DNA from: Bradyrhizobium diazoefficiens
GTDB taxonomy: Bacteria; Pseudomonadota; Alphaproteobacteria; Rhizobiales; Xanthobacteraceae
Reading direction: 5' to 3'
NCBI RefSeq assembly: GCF_018131015.1
Contig: NZ_JAFCJJ010000005.1
Coordinates: 62,001-126,000, forward strand
DNA length: 64,000 nucleotides
The notes under the pieces are model-generated. The model was not told where the DNA came from, ran no database searches, and saw only the letters and a program-made list of their open reading frames with translations. The position numbers and the translations under genes were made by a program. Each line of letters opens with the position of its first letter. Positions within the stretch are counted from its first letter, which is position 1. Below are positions 18,187-28,217 of the stretch, in pieces.

Positions 18187-18429
18187 ATGAGCACGACCTA
18201 TGGTGACGTCGGATTAGGACACACCGCGACCACGACGCGGCGCGTCTCCAATTTATTCAGGAAATGGTTGAATGCGTATCGTCAGCGCCGCCAGCGCCGG
18301 AGGCTGCAGGCCGCGCTGTGCAACCTCAGCGACCGGGAGCTGATGGACATCGGCACCACGCGCGGCGAGATCGACTACGTCGTCTCGAATCCAGGCACCG
18401 ACCCGCGCGGCGCCCGATCCGTCATGTGA
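18187..18429 (+). CDS. DUF1127 domain protein
   Basis: An 80-residue basic protein whose C-terminal half carries the DUF1127 signature ([19 protein letters not shown] followed by TTRGEID). Members of this family in alphaproteobacteria are small, often stress- or phosphate-regulated, and some affect RNA turnover. The start at 18187 has a GGGAGGTG ribosome site. The 3' end overlaps the convergent acyl-CoA dehydrogenase gene by 8 bases, so the two transcripts would be antisense at their ends. Confidence 0.88.
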   Translation: MSTTYGDVGLGHTATTTRRVSNLFRKWLNAYRQRRQRRRLQAALCNLSDRELMDIGTTRGEIDYVVSNPGTDPRGARSVM

Positions 18430-19678
18430 GCGAAAAAAAGCGGGGGCGGCGGAAGGGCCCTACCCCGGCCATCACCCCGCCGCGCCTGATCAGCTCCTTG
18501 CCGACGGCGGCAAGGTGCACCTGGTCGGGGCCGTCGCCGATGCGGATGAAGCGGGCGTAGACATAGGCGCGCGCGAGGAACGTGTCCTGCGAGACGCCGG
18601 CCGCGCCGTGGATCTGGATGGCGCGGTCGATGACGCGGGCGGCCATGCTCGGCACCACGATCTTGGCGGCCGCGATCAGGTCGCGCGCCGCCTTGTTGCC
18701 TTCGCGGTCCATCTTGTCGGCGGCCTGCAACGTGAGCAGCCGCGCCTGCGCGATCTCGCAGAAGGAGTTGGCGATGTCCTCGCGCACCGACCCCTGCTCG
18801 GCGAGCAGCTTGCCGAAGGCTGTGCGGGAGACCGCGCGCTGGCACATCAATTCCAGCGCACGCTGGGCGCAGCCGATCAGCCGCATGCAATGATGGATGC
18901 GGCCGGGGCCGAGCCGGCCTTGCGCGATCTCGAAGCCGCGGCCCTCGCCGAGCAGGATGTTCTCCGCGGGCACGCGGACGTTCTCGTAGACGATCTCGGG
19001 ATGGCCGACCGGCGCGTCGTCATAGCCGTAAGTCAGCATGTCGCGCACGATGCGCACGCCGGGCGTGTTCCTGGGCACCAGGATCATGGATTGCTGGCGA
19101 TGCCGGTCGGGATCGTCGGGCGCGGTCTTGCCCATCACGATCAGGATCTCGCAATCCTCGTTCATCGCGCCTGACGTGAACCACTTCCGCCCGTTGATGA
19201 CGTAGTCGCCGCCGTCGCGCCGGATCGCGCACTGGATGTTGGTGGCATCGCTGGAGGCGACCTGCGGTTCGGTCATCGAGAAGCCGGAGCGGATGCGGCC
19301 CTCGAGCAGCGGCTTCAGCCAGCGCTCCTGCTGCGCCGTGGTGCCGTAATTCGCCAGCACCTCCATGTTGCCGACATCGGGCGCCGAGCAGTTGAACACT
19401 TCCGGCGCCCAGAGGATGCGGCCCATGATCTCCTTCACCGGCGCATATTCGAGATTGGTCAGGCCCGGACCGTGGTCTCCCGAAAGGAACAGGTTCCAGA
19501 GCCCCTGCTCGCGCGCCAACCGCTTCAGGTCCTGCAGGACGGCAGGCGTCCTGTAGCGCGCGGCTTCCGGCTTCACCTGCTCGTAATAGAGTTCCTCGAC
19601 CGGCTCGACATGCGTCCGCATGAACTGGCGGACGCGCTCCTGCAGCTCCAGCGAACGGGCGGAATGTTGAAAGTCCAT
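18422..19678 (-). CDS. Acyl-CoA dehydrogenase family protein
   Basis: A 418-residue flavoprotein with all three acyl-CoA dehydrogenase regions: an N-terminal helical domain, a middle beta domain ([19 protein letters not shown] and [20 protein letters not shown]) and a C-terminal helical domain ([40 protein letters not shown]). It should oxidise an acyl-CoA at the alpha-beta position and pass electrons to ETF. The pattern resembles the FadE-type/ACAD10-11-like branch. No other beta-oxidation gene is adjacent, so the substrate cannot be told. A long inverted repeat lies just upstream of the start. Confidence 0.92.
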   Translation of the reverse strand: MDFQHSARSLELQERVRQFMRTHVEPVEELYYEQVKPEAARYRTPAVLQDLKRLAREQGLWNLFLSGDHGPGLTNLEYAPVKEIMGRILWAPEVFNCSAPDVGNMEVLANYGTTAQQERWLKPLLEGRIRSGFSMTEPQVASSDATNIQCAIRRDGGDYVINGRKWFTSGAMNEDCEILIVMGKTAPDDPDRHRQQSMILVPRNTPGVRIVRDMLTYGYDDAPVGHPEIVYENVRVPAENILLGEGRGFEIAQGRLGPGRIHHCMRLIGCAQRALELMCQRAVSRTAFGKLLAEQGSVREDIANSFCEIAQARLLTLQAADKMDREGNKAARDLIAAAKIVVPSMAARVIDRAIQIHGAAGVSQDTFLARAYVYARFIRIGDGPDQVHLAAVGKELIRRGGVMAGVGPFRRPRFFSLT

Positions 19679-19693
19679 GGGGTTCTCCTCCTT

Positions 19694-19890
19694 CCTTCTC
19701 CCCTTGTGGGAGAAGGTGGCGTAGGCGACCTTCGGTCGCCGTTCCTAAGAACGCCGAAGCGAAGCTTCGGCTACGGCGCCGGATGAGGGGTATCTCTCCG
19801 CGAACTCAAAAGTAGAGACGACTCGCGGAGAGAGACCCCTCACCCGGCTGCGCTTCGCGCATCCACCCTCTCCCACAAGGGGAGAGGGTG
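19694..19890. repeat. Long inverted-repeat intergenic element (copy 1)
   Basis: Outer arms CTTCTCCCCTTGTGGGAGAA and CTCTCCCACAAGGGGAGAGG are inverted copies, and inner arms around GATGAGGGGTATCTCTCCGC and GCGGAGAGAGACCCCTCACC pair as well, giving a possible 200-base cruciform. It fills the gap between the acyl-CoA dehydrogenase and binding-protein genes. A second copy of the same family is at 35051-35242 and a diverged one at 55431-55567. No transposase is visible. Confidence 0.85.
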
Positions 19891-19908
19891 CACCATCTCT
19901 GCCGCCCC

Positions 19909-21120
19909 TCACGTCCCGCGCAACAGCTCGCTCGCCACGACCCATTCGTTGCCGTCGAACTGAAGCATGTAGCCGTCCTTGATCGGGCGGAAATCCTGCG
20001 GCGTCGTGTTGAGGGTGATGCCGGGCAAGAGCAACGACAGCGGCACGTTCTTCAGGTTCGCCGCCTGCGCCATGATGTTCTCGCGCGTCAGATCGTCCTT
20101 GCACTGCTTCAGCACCACCACCAGCGCCTCGGCGACCGTATAGCCGTAGAGCGCGGCGACGTTGTTGATGTCGGCATTGGGCAGGCGCCGCTTGACGAAG
20201 TCGATATAGGCCGACATCGCCGGGTCATCCTTCGGCTCGGGCACGAACGGCTTGAGTGCGCCGAGCGAGAGCACGCCCTTGCCGGCGTCGAGGCCCGCCG
20301 GCACCATCACGGTCGCCTTGTTGGCGCAGCCCGAGGAGATGAAGCGCATCGGCTGCCAGCCGACCTCATGCGCCTTGCGAACGGCCTGCGCGCAGGCGCG
20401 CGGCGTCACCGAATAGATCATGAAGACGTCGGCCCTGGTGTTGGCGAGCGTCAGCACCTGGGAATCGACTGTGGGATCGGCGACCTCGAAGCTCGACGCC
20501 ATCGCGATCGCCTTGTCGGCGTCAGCACCGAGCGCCTCCCGAACGCCGCGAAGATATTCCTTGCCGGCGTCGTCGTTCTGATAGAGCACCGCGAACCGCG
20601 CGTTCGGATTTTTGGCGCGGGCATAAGCGACGTCGATCGCGGCCTCGCTGGTGTAGTTCGGCGCCCAGGGCAGCGCCATCGACCACGGCATGTTGGCGGG
20701 ATCGTTCCACTTCGAGGCCGAGCTGATCAGGAAGAGCTGCGGCACCTTGTTGCTGTTGAGGTATTTTGCGATCGCCGAGCTCGGCGCGGTGCCCATGGTG
20801 GCGAAGATGAAGGCGACGCCGTCGCCCTCGACCAGCCGCCGCGCCGCCTCCATGGTCTTGGGCGGCGAGAAGCCGTCGTCGAGCGACAGGAAATTGAGCT
20901 TGCGGCCGTTGATCCCGCCCTTCTCGTTGATCTCGTCGAAATAGGCCGCAATGATCCGCCCGGTGATGCCGAGCGGCGAAGCCGGCCCGCTATAGGGCAT
21001 GGTGTTGCCGATCTTGATCTCGGTGTCCGTGATGCCGGGACCGTAGGATTTCTGCGCGGAGACGGGCGTGGACAAACAGGCGGCAGCCAGCGCTGCAGCC
21101 AGGGCCAAAGCGGCTTTCAT
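19909..21120 (-). CDS. ABC transporter substrate-binding protein (branched-chain amino acid/LivK type)
   Basis: A 403-residue periplasmic binding protein with signal peptide MKAALALAAALAAACLSTPV, mature start near AQKSYGPG. It opens TDTEIKIGNTMPYSGPASPL and continues with YFDEINEKGGINGRKLNFLS, hallmarks of the type I (LivK-like) peripla_6 binding fold. Many rhizobial members bind aromatic or other carboxylic acids instead of amino acids, so the ligand is open. No permease or ATPase genes are next to it, so it is an orphan here or serves a transporter elsewhere. Confidence 0.9.
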   Translation of the reverse strand: MKAALALAAALAAACLSTPVSAQKSYGPGITDTEIKIGNTMPYSGPASPLGITGRIIAAYFDEINEKGGINGRKLNFLSLDDGFSPPKTMEAARRLVEGDGVAFIFATMGTAPSSAIAKYLNSNKVPQLFLISSASKWNDPANMPWSMALPWAPNYTSEAAIDVAYARAKNPNARFAVLYQNDDAGKEYLRGVREALGADADKAIAMASSFEVADPTVDSQVLTLANTRADVFMIYSVTPRACAQAVRKAHEVGWQPMRFISSGCANKATVMVPAGLDAGKGVLSLGALKPFVPEPKDDPAMSAYIDFVKRRLPNADINNVAALYGYTVAEALVVVLKQCKDDLTRENIMAQAANLKNVPLSLLLPGITLNTTPQDFRPIKDGYMLQFDGNEWVVASELLRGT

Positions 21121-21248
21121 GGTTTCTCCCCAGTGATTATCGCCCGTGCGACGTCATGAGGCGAACGCGCGGCGCGCTGCTTTTTTGTCAGCGCGTCAGA
21201 TCAGCGGAAGTCGCCAGGATGGTCTTGCGTCGAGTTGCTGATGGCGTT

Positions 21249-21833
21249 TCAGCCGGCCTGGCCCCGCCGCTTCAGGGCGAAGCCGAGGCTGACCCAGCCG
21301 GTGCCGGCCATGATCAGGTCGATGCCGAGGAACAGGCCGAGGATATAAACGCTGTTGACCGGCCAGCGCGCCACGATCAGGAGGCCGAGGAGCAACGTGA
21401 TCGCGCCCGACAGCGCGACCCACACCCACGGGCTTTCGCTCTTCATGCTGAAGGCAAGGAACAGCTTGACGACACCGGAGGCGATCAGCGATGCGCCGAG
21501 GAAGAGCGTCAGCAGCACGGCCGCGAAAACCGGATTATCCCAGGTCAGGAAGCCCGCGATGACATAGAGCACGCCGAGCAGCGCCCAGATCAGGAATTTG
21601 CCCCAGCTCTTCATCTGGAACGCGCCGATGATCTCGACGATGCCGGCGACGATCATCATGGCGCCGACCACGACCACGCTCGCGAGCGTCGCCATCATCA
21701 TGCTGCCGAGCGCAACGAAACCGGCGATGATGTAGACGATTCCGAGCGCGACGATCCAGCCCCATTTCGCATGCAACGCCGCAATGCCGGAGCCGAGGCC
21801 TGGATGTTGAGAGGTGTCCGAAGCACTTGTCAT
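21249..21833 (-). CDS. HdeD-family (DUF308) membrane protein
   Basis: A 194-residue inner-membrane protein with six predicted helices in three hairpins (WGWIVALGIVYIIAGFVALG, FLIWALLGVLYVIAGFL, VWVALSGAITLLLGLLIVAR). This matches the HdeD/DUF308 family, known in enterobacteria for high-density acid resistance and otherwise of unclear biochemical role. Start chosen at MTSASD (21833), which gives a short polar N-terminus before the first helix; a frame extension to 21866 is possible. Monocistronic by spacing. Confidence 0.9.
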   Translation of the reverse strand: MTSASDTSQHPGLGSGIAALHAKWGWIVALGIVYIIAGFVALGSMMMATLASVVVVGAMMIVAGIVEIIGAFQMKSWGKFLIWALLGVLYVIAGFLTWDNPVFAAVLLTLFLGASLIASGVVKLFLAFSMKSESPWVWVALSGAITLLLGLLIVARWPVNSVYILGLFLGIDLIMAGTGWVSLGFALKRRGQAG

Positions 21834-21960
21834 CACGCCACTCCCGCATGCGAAGCCCGGAGGCACAATTCAGGATAGCACGGGCGTGCGCCGGGCAACA
21901 GCCAGCAGAGCAGCTCCGCCGGGCGGATCGTTGATGCAAATCAAGGGTTGATGGCGGACG

Positions 21961-23484
21961 TCAGCTCTTGGACCGCTCCATCTCCAGCTCGGCCTTGAGG
22001 TTGTCGAGGTCGCGATAGATCGAGGCGACCGCGAGCACGCGCCCGCCCTTGCGGTACTTCAGCAGGCAGTCCTTGCCCTTGACGCTGCCGTCGACCGCGA
22101 TGTCGTCAAAGCTCTCGGCATGGCCGACATAGTTGATCGGGACGTCGTAGTGCTGGCTCCAGAAGAACGGCACCGCGTCGAAGCGCTCGCGCCTGCCGAG
22201 CATGTTGCGCGCGGCGGTCTGGCCCTGCCGCTCAGCCACCACCCAGTGCTCGACGCGGATGTTCTGGCCCGAATGCGGATCGGGCCAGCGCGCGATGTCG
22301 CCGGCGGCGAAGATGCCGGGCGCACTGGTCTCGAGGTATTCGTTGACGGTGACGCCGCGATCGGTGGCAAGGCCTGCCGCTTCCGCGAGCACAAGGCGCG
22401 GCTTGACGCCGATGCCGACGACGACGAGATCGGCCTCGATGGCGCCGCCGCTCTTCAGCGTGGCGCGCAGGCCGTCGAGCTTCTCGACTGTGTCATTGAG
22501 GTGAAACTTGACGCCGTTCTCTTCGTGCAGCGCGCGGACGAAGTCGCCCATCTCGGCGCCGAGCACGCGCTGCATCGGCCGCTCCTCGGGTGCGACCACA
22601 TGAACCTCGAGCTTGCGGGCGCGCAAGGAGGCCGCGACCTCGAGCCCGATGAAGCTCGCGCCGATCACCAGCGCACGCCTGGCGCTGCCGGCCGCCTTGA
22701 TGATGGCGCGGCTGTCGGCCACCGAGCGCAGGGTGTGGACATGCGGCTGACCGGCGCCGGGGATCTGCAACTTGACCGGCCCGGCACCGGTCGCGAGAAG
22801 TAACTTGTCGAACGGCAATTCGCCGCCGTTGCCCAGCCGCACACGGCGCGCCTTTGGATCGATCGCGGAGACGCTGGTGTTGAGCCTGAGATCGATGCCG
22901 GCGTCCCGGTAGTAATCCTCGCCCCGCAGCGGCAGCCAGTCCTCCGGCGCATTCCCGGCGAGATAATCCTTGGAGAGATTGGGCCGGTCGACCGGTATCG
23001 CACCGTCATCGCTGAGCATGGTGATGGCGCCGGCAAATCCCTCGCGTCGGAGCATCTCGGCCGCAGCGAAGCCCGCCGCGCCGCCGCCGACGATGACGAA
23101 TTTTTCCGGCATCGGCGCGCTGCGGTGCGCGGCGGACGGCTTTGGCGCCTCGCGCTTGTGCTGAACGACGATCCGGTCCTGCTTGCGCTCGACCTCCCAG
23201 ACGGCGATCGCGTTGAGCGCGGGCGCCCGAACCGCCTCCCCGGTCCGCAAGGAGAAGCAGGCGTGATGCCAGGGACAGCGGATGGTGTCGTCGACCACAA
23301 GGCCTTCCGCCAGCGGACCGTGATAGTGACTGCAACTCGGCTCGATCGCGACGACCTCCGCGCCGAGTTGCACCAGCAGCACGTCTTCGTCGCCGACGTG
23401 GCCAAGCAGCTTGCCGTCCTTGAAGTCCGCCGGCAAAACGCCCTGCGTCAGATCGGGTCCGCTCGGCTTCTTGTCCTCGGTCAT
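21961..23484 (-). CDS. AIF-like FAD-dependent oxidoreductase with N-terminal Rieske domain
   Basis: A 507-residue fusion. Residues 1-110 form a Rieske-type 2Fe-2S domain with ligands Cys51, His53, Cys70 and His73 (CSHYHG, CPWHHACF). From residue 127 (KFVIVGGGAAGFAAAEMLRR) follows a two-dinucleotide-domain reductase with the NAD motif VIGASFIGLEVAASLRARKL and the FAD motif SAPGIFAAGDIARW. This is the layout of AIFM3-like proteins and of ferredoxin reductases for oxygenases. Natural partner unknown; no oxygenase lies nearby. It is 28 bases downstream of folE and probably co-transcribed with it. Confidence 0.92.
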   Translation of the reverse strand: MTEDKKPSGPDLTQGVLPADFKDGKLLGHVGDEDVLLVQLGAEVVAIEPSCSHYHGPLAEGLVVDDTIRCPWHHACFSLRTGEAVRAPALNAIAVWEVERKQDRIVVQHKREAPKPSAAHRSAPMPEKFVIVGGGAAGFAAAEMLRREGFAGAITMLSDDGAIPVDRPNLSKDYLAGNAPEDWLPLRGEDYYRDAGIDLRLNTSVSAIDPKARRVRLGNGGELPFDKLLLATGAGPVKLQIPGAGQPHVHTLRSVADSRAIIKAAGSARRALVIGASFIGLEVAASLRARKLEVHVVAPEERPMQRVLGAEMGDFVRALHEENGVKFHLNDTVEKLDGLRATLKSGGAIEADLVVVGIGVKPRLVLAEAAGLATDRGVTVNEYLETSAPGIFAAGDIARWPDPHSGQNIRVEHWVVAERQGQTAARNMLGRRERFDAVPFFWSQHYDVPINYVGHAESFDDIAVDGSVKGKDCLLKYRKGGRVLAVASIYRDLDNLKAELEMERSKS

Positions 23485-23512
23485 GGCGTCGTCTCCTTCA
23501 GCCGGTGGCAGG

Positions 23513-24139
23513 TCAATCGTCCGAATTGGCCAGCCCCAGCAATTCCTGGCGGGTCAGCGCGTTGTCGCGGAACACGCCCAGCATGCGGCTGGTGACGAGA
23601 TCGGTCCCGGGCTTGTGCGCGCCGCGCGTGGTCATGCAGTGATGTGTCGCCTTGATGATGACGCCGACGCCCTGGGGCCTCAGCACGTCGTTGATCGTGT
23701 TGGCGATCTGCGCGGTCATCTTCTCCTGGATCTGGAGGCGCTTGGCGTAGACGTCCACCACGCGCGCGAGCTTGCTGATGCCGACGACGCGCCCCTGCGG
23801 GATATAGGCCACCCAGGCCCGTCCCACGATCGGCGCCATGTGGTGCTCGCAATGGCTTTCGAAACGAACGCCGCGCAGGACGATCATCTCGTCATAGCCT
23901 TCGATCTCCTCGAAAGTCTTTTGCAGGATCTCGGTCGGATCCTGCGCATAGCCGGAAAAATACTCCTGGAAGGCGCGCGCGACCCGGTCCGGCGTGTCGC
24001 GCAGGCCGTCGCGCGCGGGATCGTCGCCGGCCCAGCGGATCATGGTCCGCACCGCCTGCTCGACCTCCGCCCTGTCCGGCCGCTCGCTCGGCGCCTGCGC
24101 AACCGCAATCCGCTCCAGCCTGCGCGCTTGTGAACTCAT
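23513..24139 (-). CDS. folE: GTP cyclohydrolase I
   Basis: A 208-residue type I GTP cyclohydrolase, converting GTP to 7,8-dihydroneopterin triphosphate for tetrahydrofolate. Zinc ligands and catalytic histidines are in place: [15 protein letters not shown] (Cys97, His100) and [16 protein letters not shown] (Cys168). The start is taken at ATG 24139 ([10 protein letters not shown]); a longer frame to 24508 is open, but its added N-terminus looks like shadow sequence and is not needed for the family's usual length. It precedes the Rieske-AIF gene by 28 bases. Confidence 0.95.
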   Translation of the reverse strand: MSSQARRLERIAVAQAPSERPDRAEVEQAVRTMIRWAGDDPARDGLRDTPDRVARAFQEYFSGYAQDPTEILQKTFEEIEGYDEMIVLRGVRFESHCEHHMAPIVGRAWVAYIPQGRVVGISKLARVVDVYAKRLQIQEKMTAQIANTINDVLRPQGVGVIIKATHHCMTTRGAHKPGTDLVTSRMLGVFRDNALTRQELLGLANSDD

Positions 24140-24254
24140 CCATAGCCTCCCCTGCAATGGACCGCAGACAAAAGCGGTCCCACAGCTTGGACGGCCGCAA
24201 TCGGAAAAGGTTCCCGAAACGGTGAAAAATCGGGAGGCCGGCAGAAAGAACCTG

Positions 24255-25145
24255 CTAGGAGGCCGCGTTCCGCACGTCGAGCACGGCCCTTGCCCATTCC
24301 GCGGGGCGCTCCTGCGGCAAATTGTGGCCGGCCCCCGTGAAGACGCGCCGCTCGAAGAATCCCTCGAATTTGTGCGCGTGATGGGCGGTGCCGGGGTTGA
24401 CGCCGTCGCTGTCGCCGTCGATCGCGATGGTGGGGACGCGAACCGGCGGCTGTGCGGCGAGCTTCGCCTCGATTCCCGCATAGGCGGGATCGCCCGCAAC
24501 CAACCCATAGCGGTGACGGTAGGAATGGATCACGACGTCGACGAAATCGGGGTTGTCGAACGACGCCGCGCTTGTCGCGAACGTCGCATCGTCAAACGCC
24601 CATTTCGGCGACCACATCGACCAGAGCTGTCGGGCGAAACCGCGCCGGTTGCGCTCGAGCGCGCGCCGGCCGCGCTCGTTGTGGAAGAGATATTGATACC
24701 ACAGCGCCGCCTCCTCCGGCGGCGAGGCCGGCTCCATCGCGCGGGCGATGTTCTGGATGTTGTAGGAGTTGCCGGAGACGAGCCCGATCACGCGCTCGGG
24801 ATGCAGAACGGCAACCACGCACGCGGCGCGACCGCCCCAGTCGTAGCCACCGAGCACTGCGCGCGCGATACCGAGGCCATCCATGAAGGCGAGGAGATCG
24901 GCGCCGAGCGCCGCCTGCTCGCCGGAACGCAGCGTCTCTTCGAAACGAAACCGCGTCGGCCCGTAGCCACGCAGCCAGGGCACCAGCACCCGCGCGCCCG
25001 CCTGCGCCACGATCGGCGCGGCGGCGGCATAGGCGTTCACGTCATAGGGAAAGCCGTGCCCCAGGATGCAGGGCCAGCCATCGGGCGCGCCATATTCGAG
25101 GTAGGCGATATCGAGAACGTCGGTGGTGACTGTCTTGTGCTGCAT
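24255..25145 (-). CDS. Alpha/beta hydrolase, epoxide hydrolase/dehalogenase-like
   Basis: A 296-residue alpha/beta-hydrolase. The oxyanion HGFP motif is at residues 30-33, and the nucleophile elbow reads GGYDWGG with Asp102 as nucleophile, as in epoxide hydrolases and haloalkane dehalogenases and unlike serine esterases. Acid region [15 protein letters not shown] and catalytic His in GAGHNLPQE follow. Start [10 protein letters not shown] fits the family. Same strand as folE with a 115-base gap; a shared operon is possible but not evident. Substrate unknown. Confidence 0.87.
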   Translation of the reverse strand: MQHKTVTTDVLDIAYLEYGAPDGWPCILGHGFPYDVNAYAAAAPIVAQAGARVLVPWLRGYGPTRFRFEETLRSGEQAALGADLLAFMDGLGIARAVLGGYDWGGRAACVVAVLHPERVIGLVSGNSYNIQNIARAMEPASPPEEAALWYQYLFHNERGRRALERNRRGFARQLWSMWSPKWAFDDATFATSAASFDNPDFVDVVIHSYRHRYGLVAGDPAYAGIEAKLAAQPPVRVPTIAIDGDSDGVNPGTAHHAHKFEGFFERRVFTGAGHNLPQERPAEWARAVLDVRNAAS

Positions 25146-25192
25146 GGCGCACGACTATACCGGCGTTTCCCTCCCCGTCGAGCCCGCGGCGG

Positions 25193-26905
25193 TCATGCTG
25201 CTGCTGCAACGATGGGAATGCTGATATTGAACGCCGCTCCGCGTTCCGGCCGGTTGCGTGCCGTCAGGTGACCGTCATGCGCTTCCACGATGGTTCGCGC
25301 GATGGACAGTCCCATCCCCATGCCCTCGGGCTTCGTCGTGAAGAACGGCTCGAATATGTCCTCAAGCTTCTCGGAGGGAATGCCGGGACCCGCATCCAGC
25401 ACGGCGAGATCGACAGATTTGCCGTTCCGCGCCGTCGAGATCATGATCTTGCGTTCAGCGATCGGCATGGCGGACATCGCGTCCATGGCGTTGACGACCA
25501 GGTTCATGATGACCTGCTGCAGCAAAATCGGATCACCCTTGATGGGAACCGGGGAACTCGCAACCTGCATCGTCAGATCGACCTCCCGCCTGGTCGCGAT
25601 CGCCGCAAGAAACCGCTCGGTCTCGCGGACAACGTCGTTGAGGTCGATCTGTCTGGGCTCGAATGGCCTCTTCTTCAGCAGGCTGCGCAAGCCGTTGATG
25701 ACGTCGGCAGCGCGCACGTCATCCCGCCGGATATCGGCAAGGATGTCGGCGATCTCGTTGAGGTCCGGGGACGGCGACTTGACGATCAGTTCCGCCGTCT
25801 CGGCATTGACCGCGATCGCGCCGAGCGGCTGGTTGAGCTCGTGCGCGAGCGCCGCCGTGAGCTCGCCCGCCATCGAATAGCGGTTGATGTGGGCGAGCTC
25901 CGCAGAGCGTTGCTGCAGCGTGGTCCGGAGCTTGTTCTGCTCGCGCACGATCAGCGCTTCGCTCTCCCTGCGTTCCGCGAACAGGGCCGCAAGCACGAAG
26001 GCGGCCAGCGCGACGAACAGGATCGTGGACTGGGCCTGCAGGATGCGGTCGTCGATCGAAGACACGGGATCGCCGAAATGGCCAATGCCGAAGACCGTCG
26101 TTGAAACAATGGTGATCGAGACGAGAGCTGCCGCAGCCGCAGAAAAGAACGGCCGGCATCGGGCGGCCAGCCACAAGATCATCGGGAACAGCCATGCGGC
26201 CGGTATCGCGGTCGCCCACAATTGCAACGGCAACGCAATGATGATGGCGAGCATCGATGCGAGCGCGAACAGCGCCGCCAGCCCTTCGGCGATTTCACGC
26301 CCCCGAGGCGCCGGCTCTCGCACAAGGGAGAACAGCTTGATGACAAAAGGACCAAGCGTGATGAAGCCGACCATGTCACTCATGAACCAGTGCAGAAAGG
26401 TGACCGGTATCGCCCCGGTTGGACCGTAAAACAGCCGGGAGGTGACGATCCAGCAAATCGCCCCCGCCGCGCTGCCGATGGCCGCGGCGGCGAGCAGGCC
26501 CAGGACATAGCTCAACCGGCGCAGCAGATTCACTTCCGAACCAAACCAGCGATAGACCAGAATGGCCGGGATCGAGCATTCGATCGCCTCGGACAGGCAT
26601 GTTGCCAGGGCGATCTGCGGCGGATCCCCGCTGCTGAAGTTAGCCAGAAAATTGGCAATTGTGATCGCAATGAGCACGGGCCATCGGTGGCGCGGTCCGA
26701 GGCCGATCAACATGCCGACCCCGAACCCCATCGCGGGCCAGAACACCGCCACGAAGCCGGATGACGAAGGCAGACCCAAGCCGAGTTTCGCAGCCAGGAA
26801 AAACACGACGCCGGTGCCGACAGCGACCGCGACGGACTGTGCAGTCCCCCCAAACGAACCGGCCAGGGACTGCTGGCTTTGCTGGATCGAGGTGCCGTCT
26901 TGCAT
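25193..26905 (-). CDS. Orphan sensor histidine kinase with MASE1-type membrane sensor
   Basis: A 570-residue membrane kinase. Residues about 25-310 hold eight or more hydrophobic helices of the MASE1 type (VFFLAAKLGLGLPSSSGFVA, VFWPAMGFGVGMLIGLGPRH). The kinase follows with H-box ALAHELNQP (His355), N-box NLVVNAMDAM, G1 DAGPGIPSE and G2 GMGMGLSIARTI. No response regulator is adjacent. The cytoplasmic half closely parallels that of the kinase at 14461-16371 (shared HINRYSMAGELTA, ADIRRDD and LRSLLKK segments). The 288 bases upstream (26906-27193) show no gene or clear promoter. Confidence 0.9.
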   Translation of the reverse strand: MQDGTSIQQSQQSLAGSFGGTAQSVAVAVGTGVVFFLAAKLGLGLPSSSGFVAVFWPAMGFGVGMLIGLGPRHRWPVLIAITIANFLANFSSGDPPQIALATCLSEAIECSIPAILVYRWFGSEVNLLRRLSYVLGLLAAAAIGSAAGAICWIVTSRLFYGPTGAIPVTFLHWFMSDMVGFITLGPFVIKLFSLVREPAPRGREIAEGLAALFALASMLAIIIALPLQLWATAIPAAWLFPMILWLAARCRPFFSAAAAALVSITIVSTTVFGIGHFGDPVSSIDDRILQAQSTILFVALAAFVLAALFAERRESEALIVREQNKLRTTLQQRSAELAHINRYSMAGELTAALAHELNQPLGAIAVNAETAELIVKSPSPDLNEIADILADIRRDDVRAADVINGLRSLLKKRPFEPRQIDLNDVVRETERFLAAIATRREVDLTMQVASSPVPIKGDPILLQQVIMNLVVNAMDAMSAMPIAERKIMISTARNGKSVDLAVLDAGPGIPSEKLEDIFEPFFTTKPEGMGMGLSIARTIVEAHDGHLTARNRPERGAAFNISIPIVAAAA

Positions 26906-27193
26906 TGCCCTGCCCCGAAGGAAGCGCCGCGGTCAATCCATGGGCCGCCCGGGCCTCCTCACCAAAACCACCGGAGGCAGATTCCGTGTCCGCGCGATGT
27001 TCGTCGCCAAGTCTATCTCCGGTTGAAGATCGGACCAGGATCGACTTGGGCGACATCCTATCCCTAAGCGGACCTGTCTGAAAGCCAATCGCGGATGAAA
27101 ACGATGTGTTTCGCAGGGCTGCCTACCTGCGGCGGGCGCCGCCCGGATCGATGATCCCCGATCGCGGCCTCTATGAGGTCCGGAAAACCCGGC

Positions 27194-28021
27194 CTATTTC
27201 TGCGGCCCCGACAGCGAGATGTCGCGCTCGGCACGGAAGACGTTGCTGTAGAGATTGGCGATCCACTGCCGGCCAATCTCGGTCTTGTTGAGATAGCCGA
27301 TCTCGGTCTGGATATGCGGGGCGACGCTGTCCCAATAGAATTGCGGATAGCGGTGGACGACGTCGGCGGGCGAGTCGTAGCCGAGCTGCCGGTTGATCCC
27401 GACTTCCTCGAACTCGTAGTAGAGCGCGTTGGCCTTGCGCAGATAGTTGGGATCGCCGAGCTGGCCGATGAAGTCGGCGGCGCGCAGGATCGAGGCTTCC
27501 TCGTCATAGTCCTGGCCCTCGCGGGCGGGAAAGCGGGTACCTTCGATGGCGCGGGCGATGCGCTCCCGGTCGACTGCCGGATGGGCCTCGAGCCGCCGCA
27601 TGACGTAGAGCTTGGAACGGTCGACGTGATAGGACATCAGACTGGCATCGGAGGCGCCGCGCGGCAGCGCGACCTTGGTGCCGATCTCGTCGATCACGAA
27701 GCCGTCCTCGTCGTCTTCCTCGAACAGGCCGCGGACGTAGCCGATGTCATGGGCGAGGCAGGCGACCAGGACATGGATGTAGTCCGCCGCCGACAAATGG
27801 TGATGGAGATGGCGGCCGCGCAGGATCGCCTGAGCCGCCAGCGTCACCAGCATCGTATGCTCGATGTTGTGATAAAGCGCGTCGCTGTTGCCGAGGCATT
27901 CCATCGCGGTGCGGGCTGCGCCCTCGACCACGCGTGCCGAACCCTCGTCGAAACGGCGGCGCATGTAGGTGCCCAGAAGCCGCTCCAGGGATTCCGCCGC
28001 CAGTCTCGGTAACGTCATCAT
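27194..28021 (-). CDS. HD-domain metal-dependent phosphohydrolase
   Basis: A 275-residue protein with the HD-domain metal ligands in order: NIEHTM, later VACLAHDIGYVRG (the HD pair) and a downstream aspartate in ILRAADFIGQLGDPN. Such proteins hydrolyse phosphate esters, often nucleotides or cyclic nucleotides; substrate unknown. Start taken at MMTLPRLAAE (28021); the frame runs open much further upstream but overlaps the transglutaminase gene there. It is the last same-strand gene after the transglutaminase/ATP-grasp cluster, separated by 196 bases, so membership of that operon is likely but not certain. Confidence 0.85.
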   Translation of the reverse strand: MMTLPRLAAESLERLLGTYMRRRFDEGSARVVEGAARTAMECLGNSDALYHNIEHTMLVTLAAQAILRGRHLHHHLSAADYIHVLVACLAHDIGYVRGLFEEDDEDGFVIDEIGTKVALPRGASDASLMSYHVDRSKLYVMRRLEAHPAVDRERIARAIEGTRFPAREGQDYDEEASILRAADFIGQLGDPNYLRKANALYYEFEEVGINRQLGYDSPADVVHRYPQFYWDSVAPHIQTEIGYLNKTEIGRQWIANLYSNVFRAERDISLSGPQK

Positions 28022-28217
28022 CGATGCTGCCCCGCTGTCGGTGGCGTCCCAACCCCGACCTCTCATCCTGCCGTTCTCGACGTAGGGTCCAGCATACCCC
28101 ATCTCTGGCCCGCGGAACAAATCCCACGACGGAAATACGAAAATAGTTGCCCTTCCGTCCTGCAACATCACGGTTGCAGTCACAGTCCGGCGCATCCTGG
28201 CGATGCGGGGGATGCAG

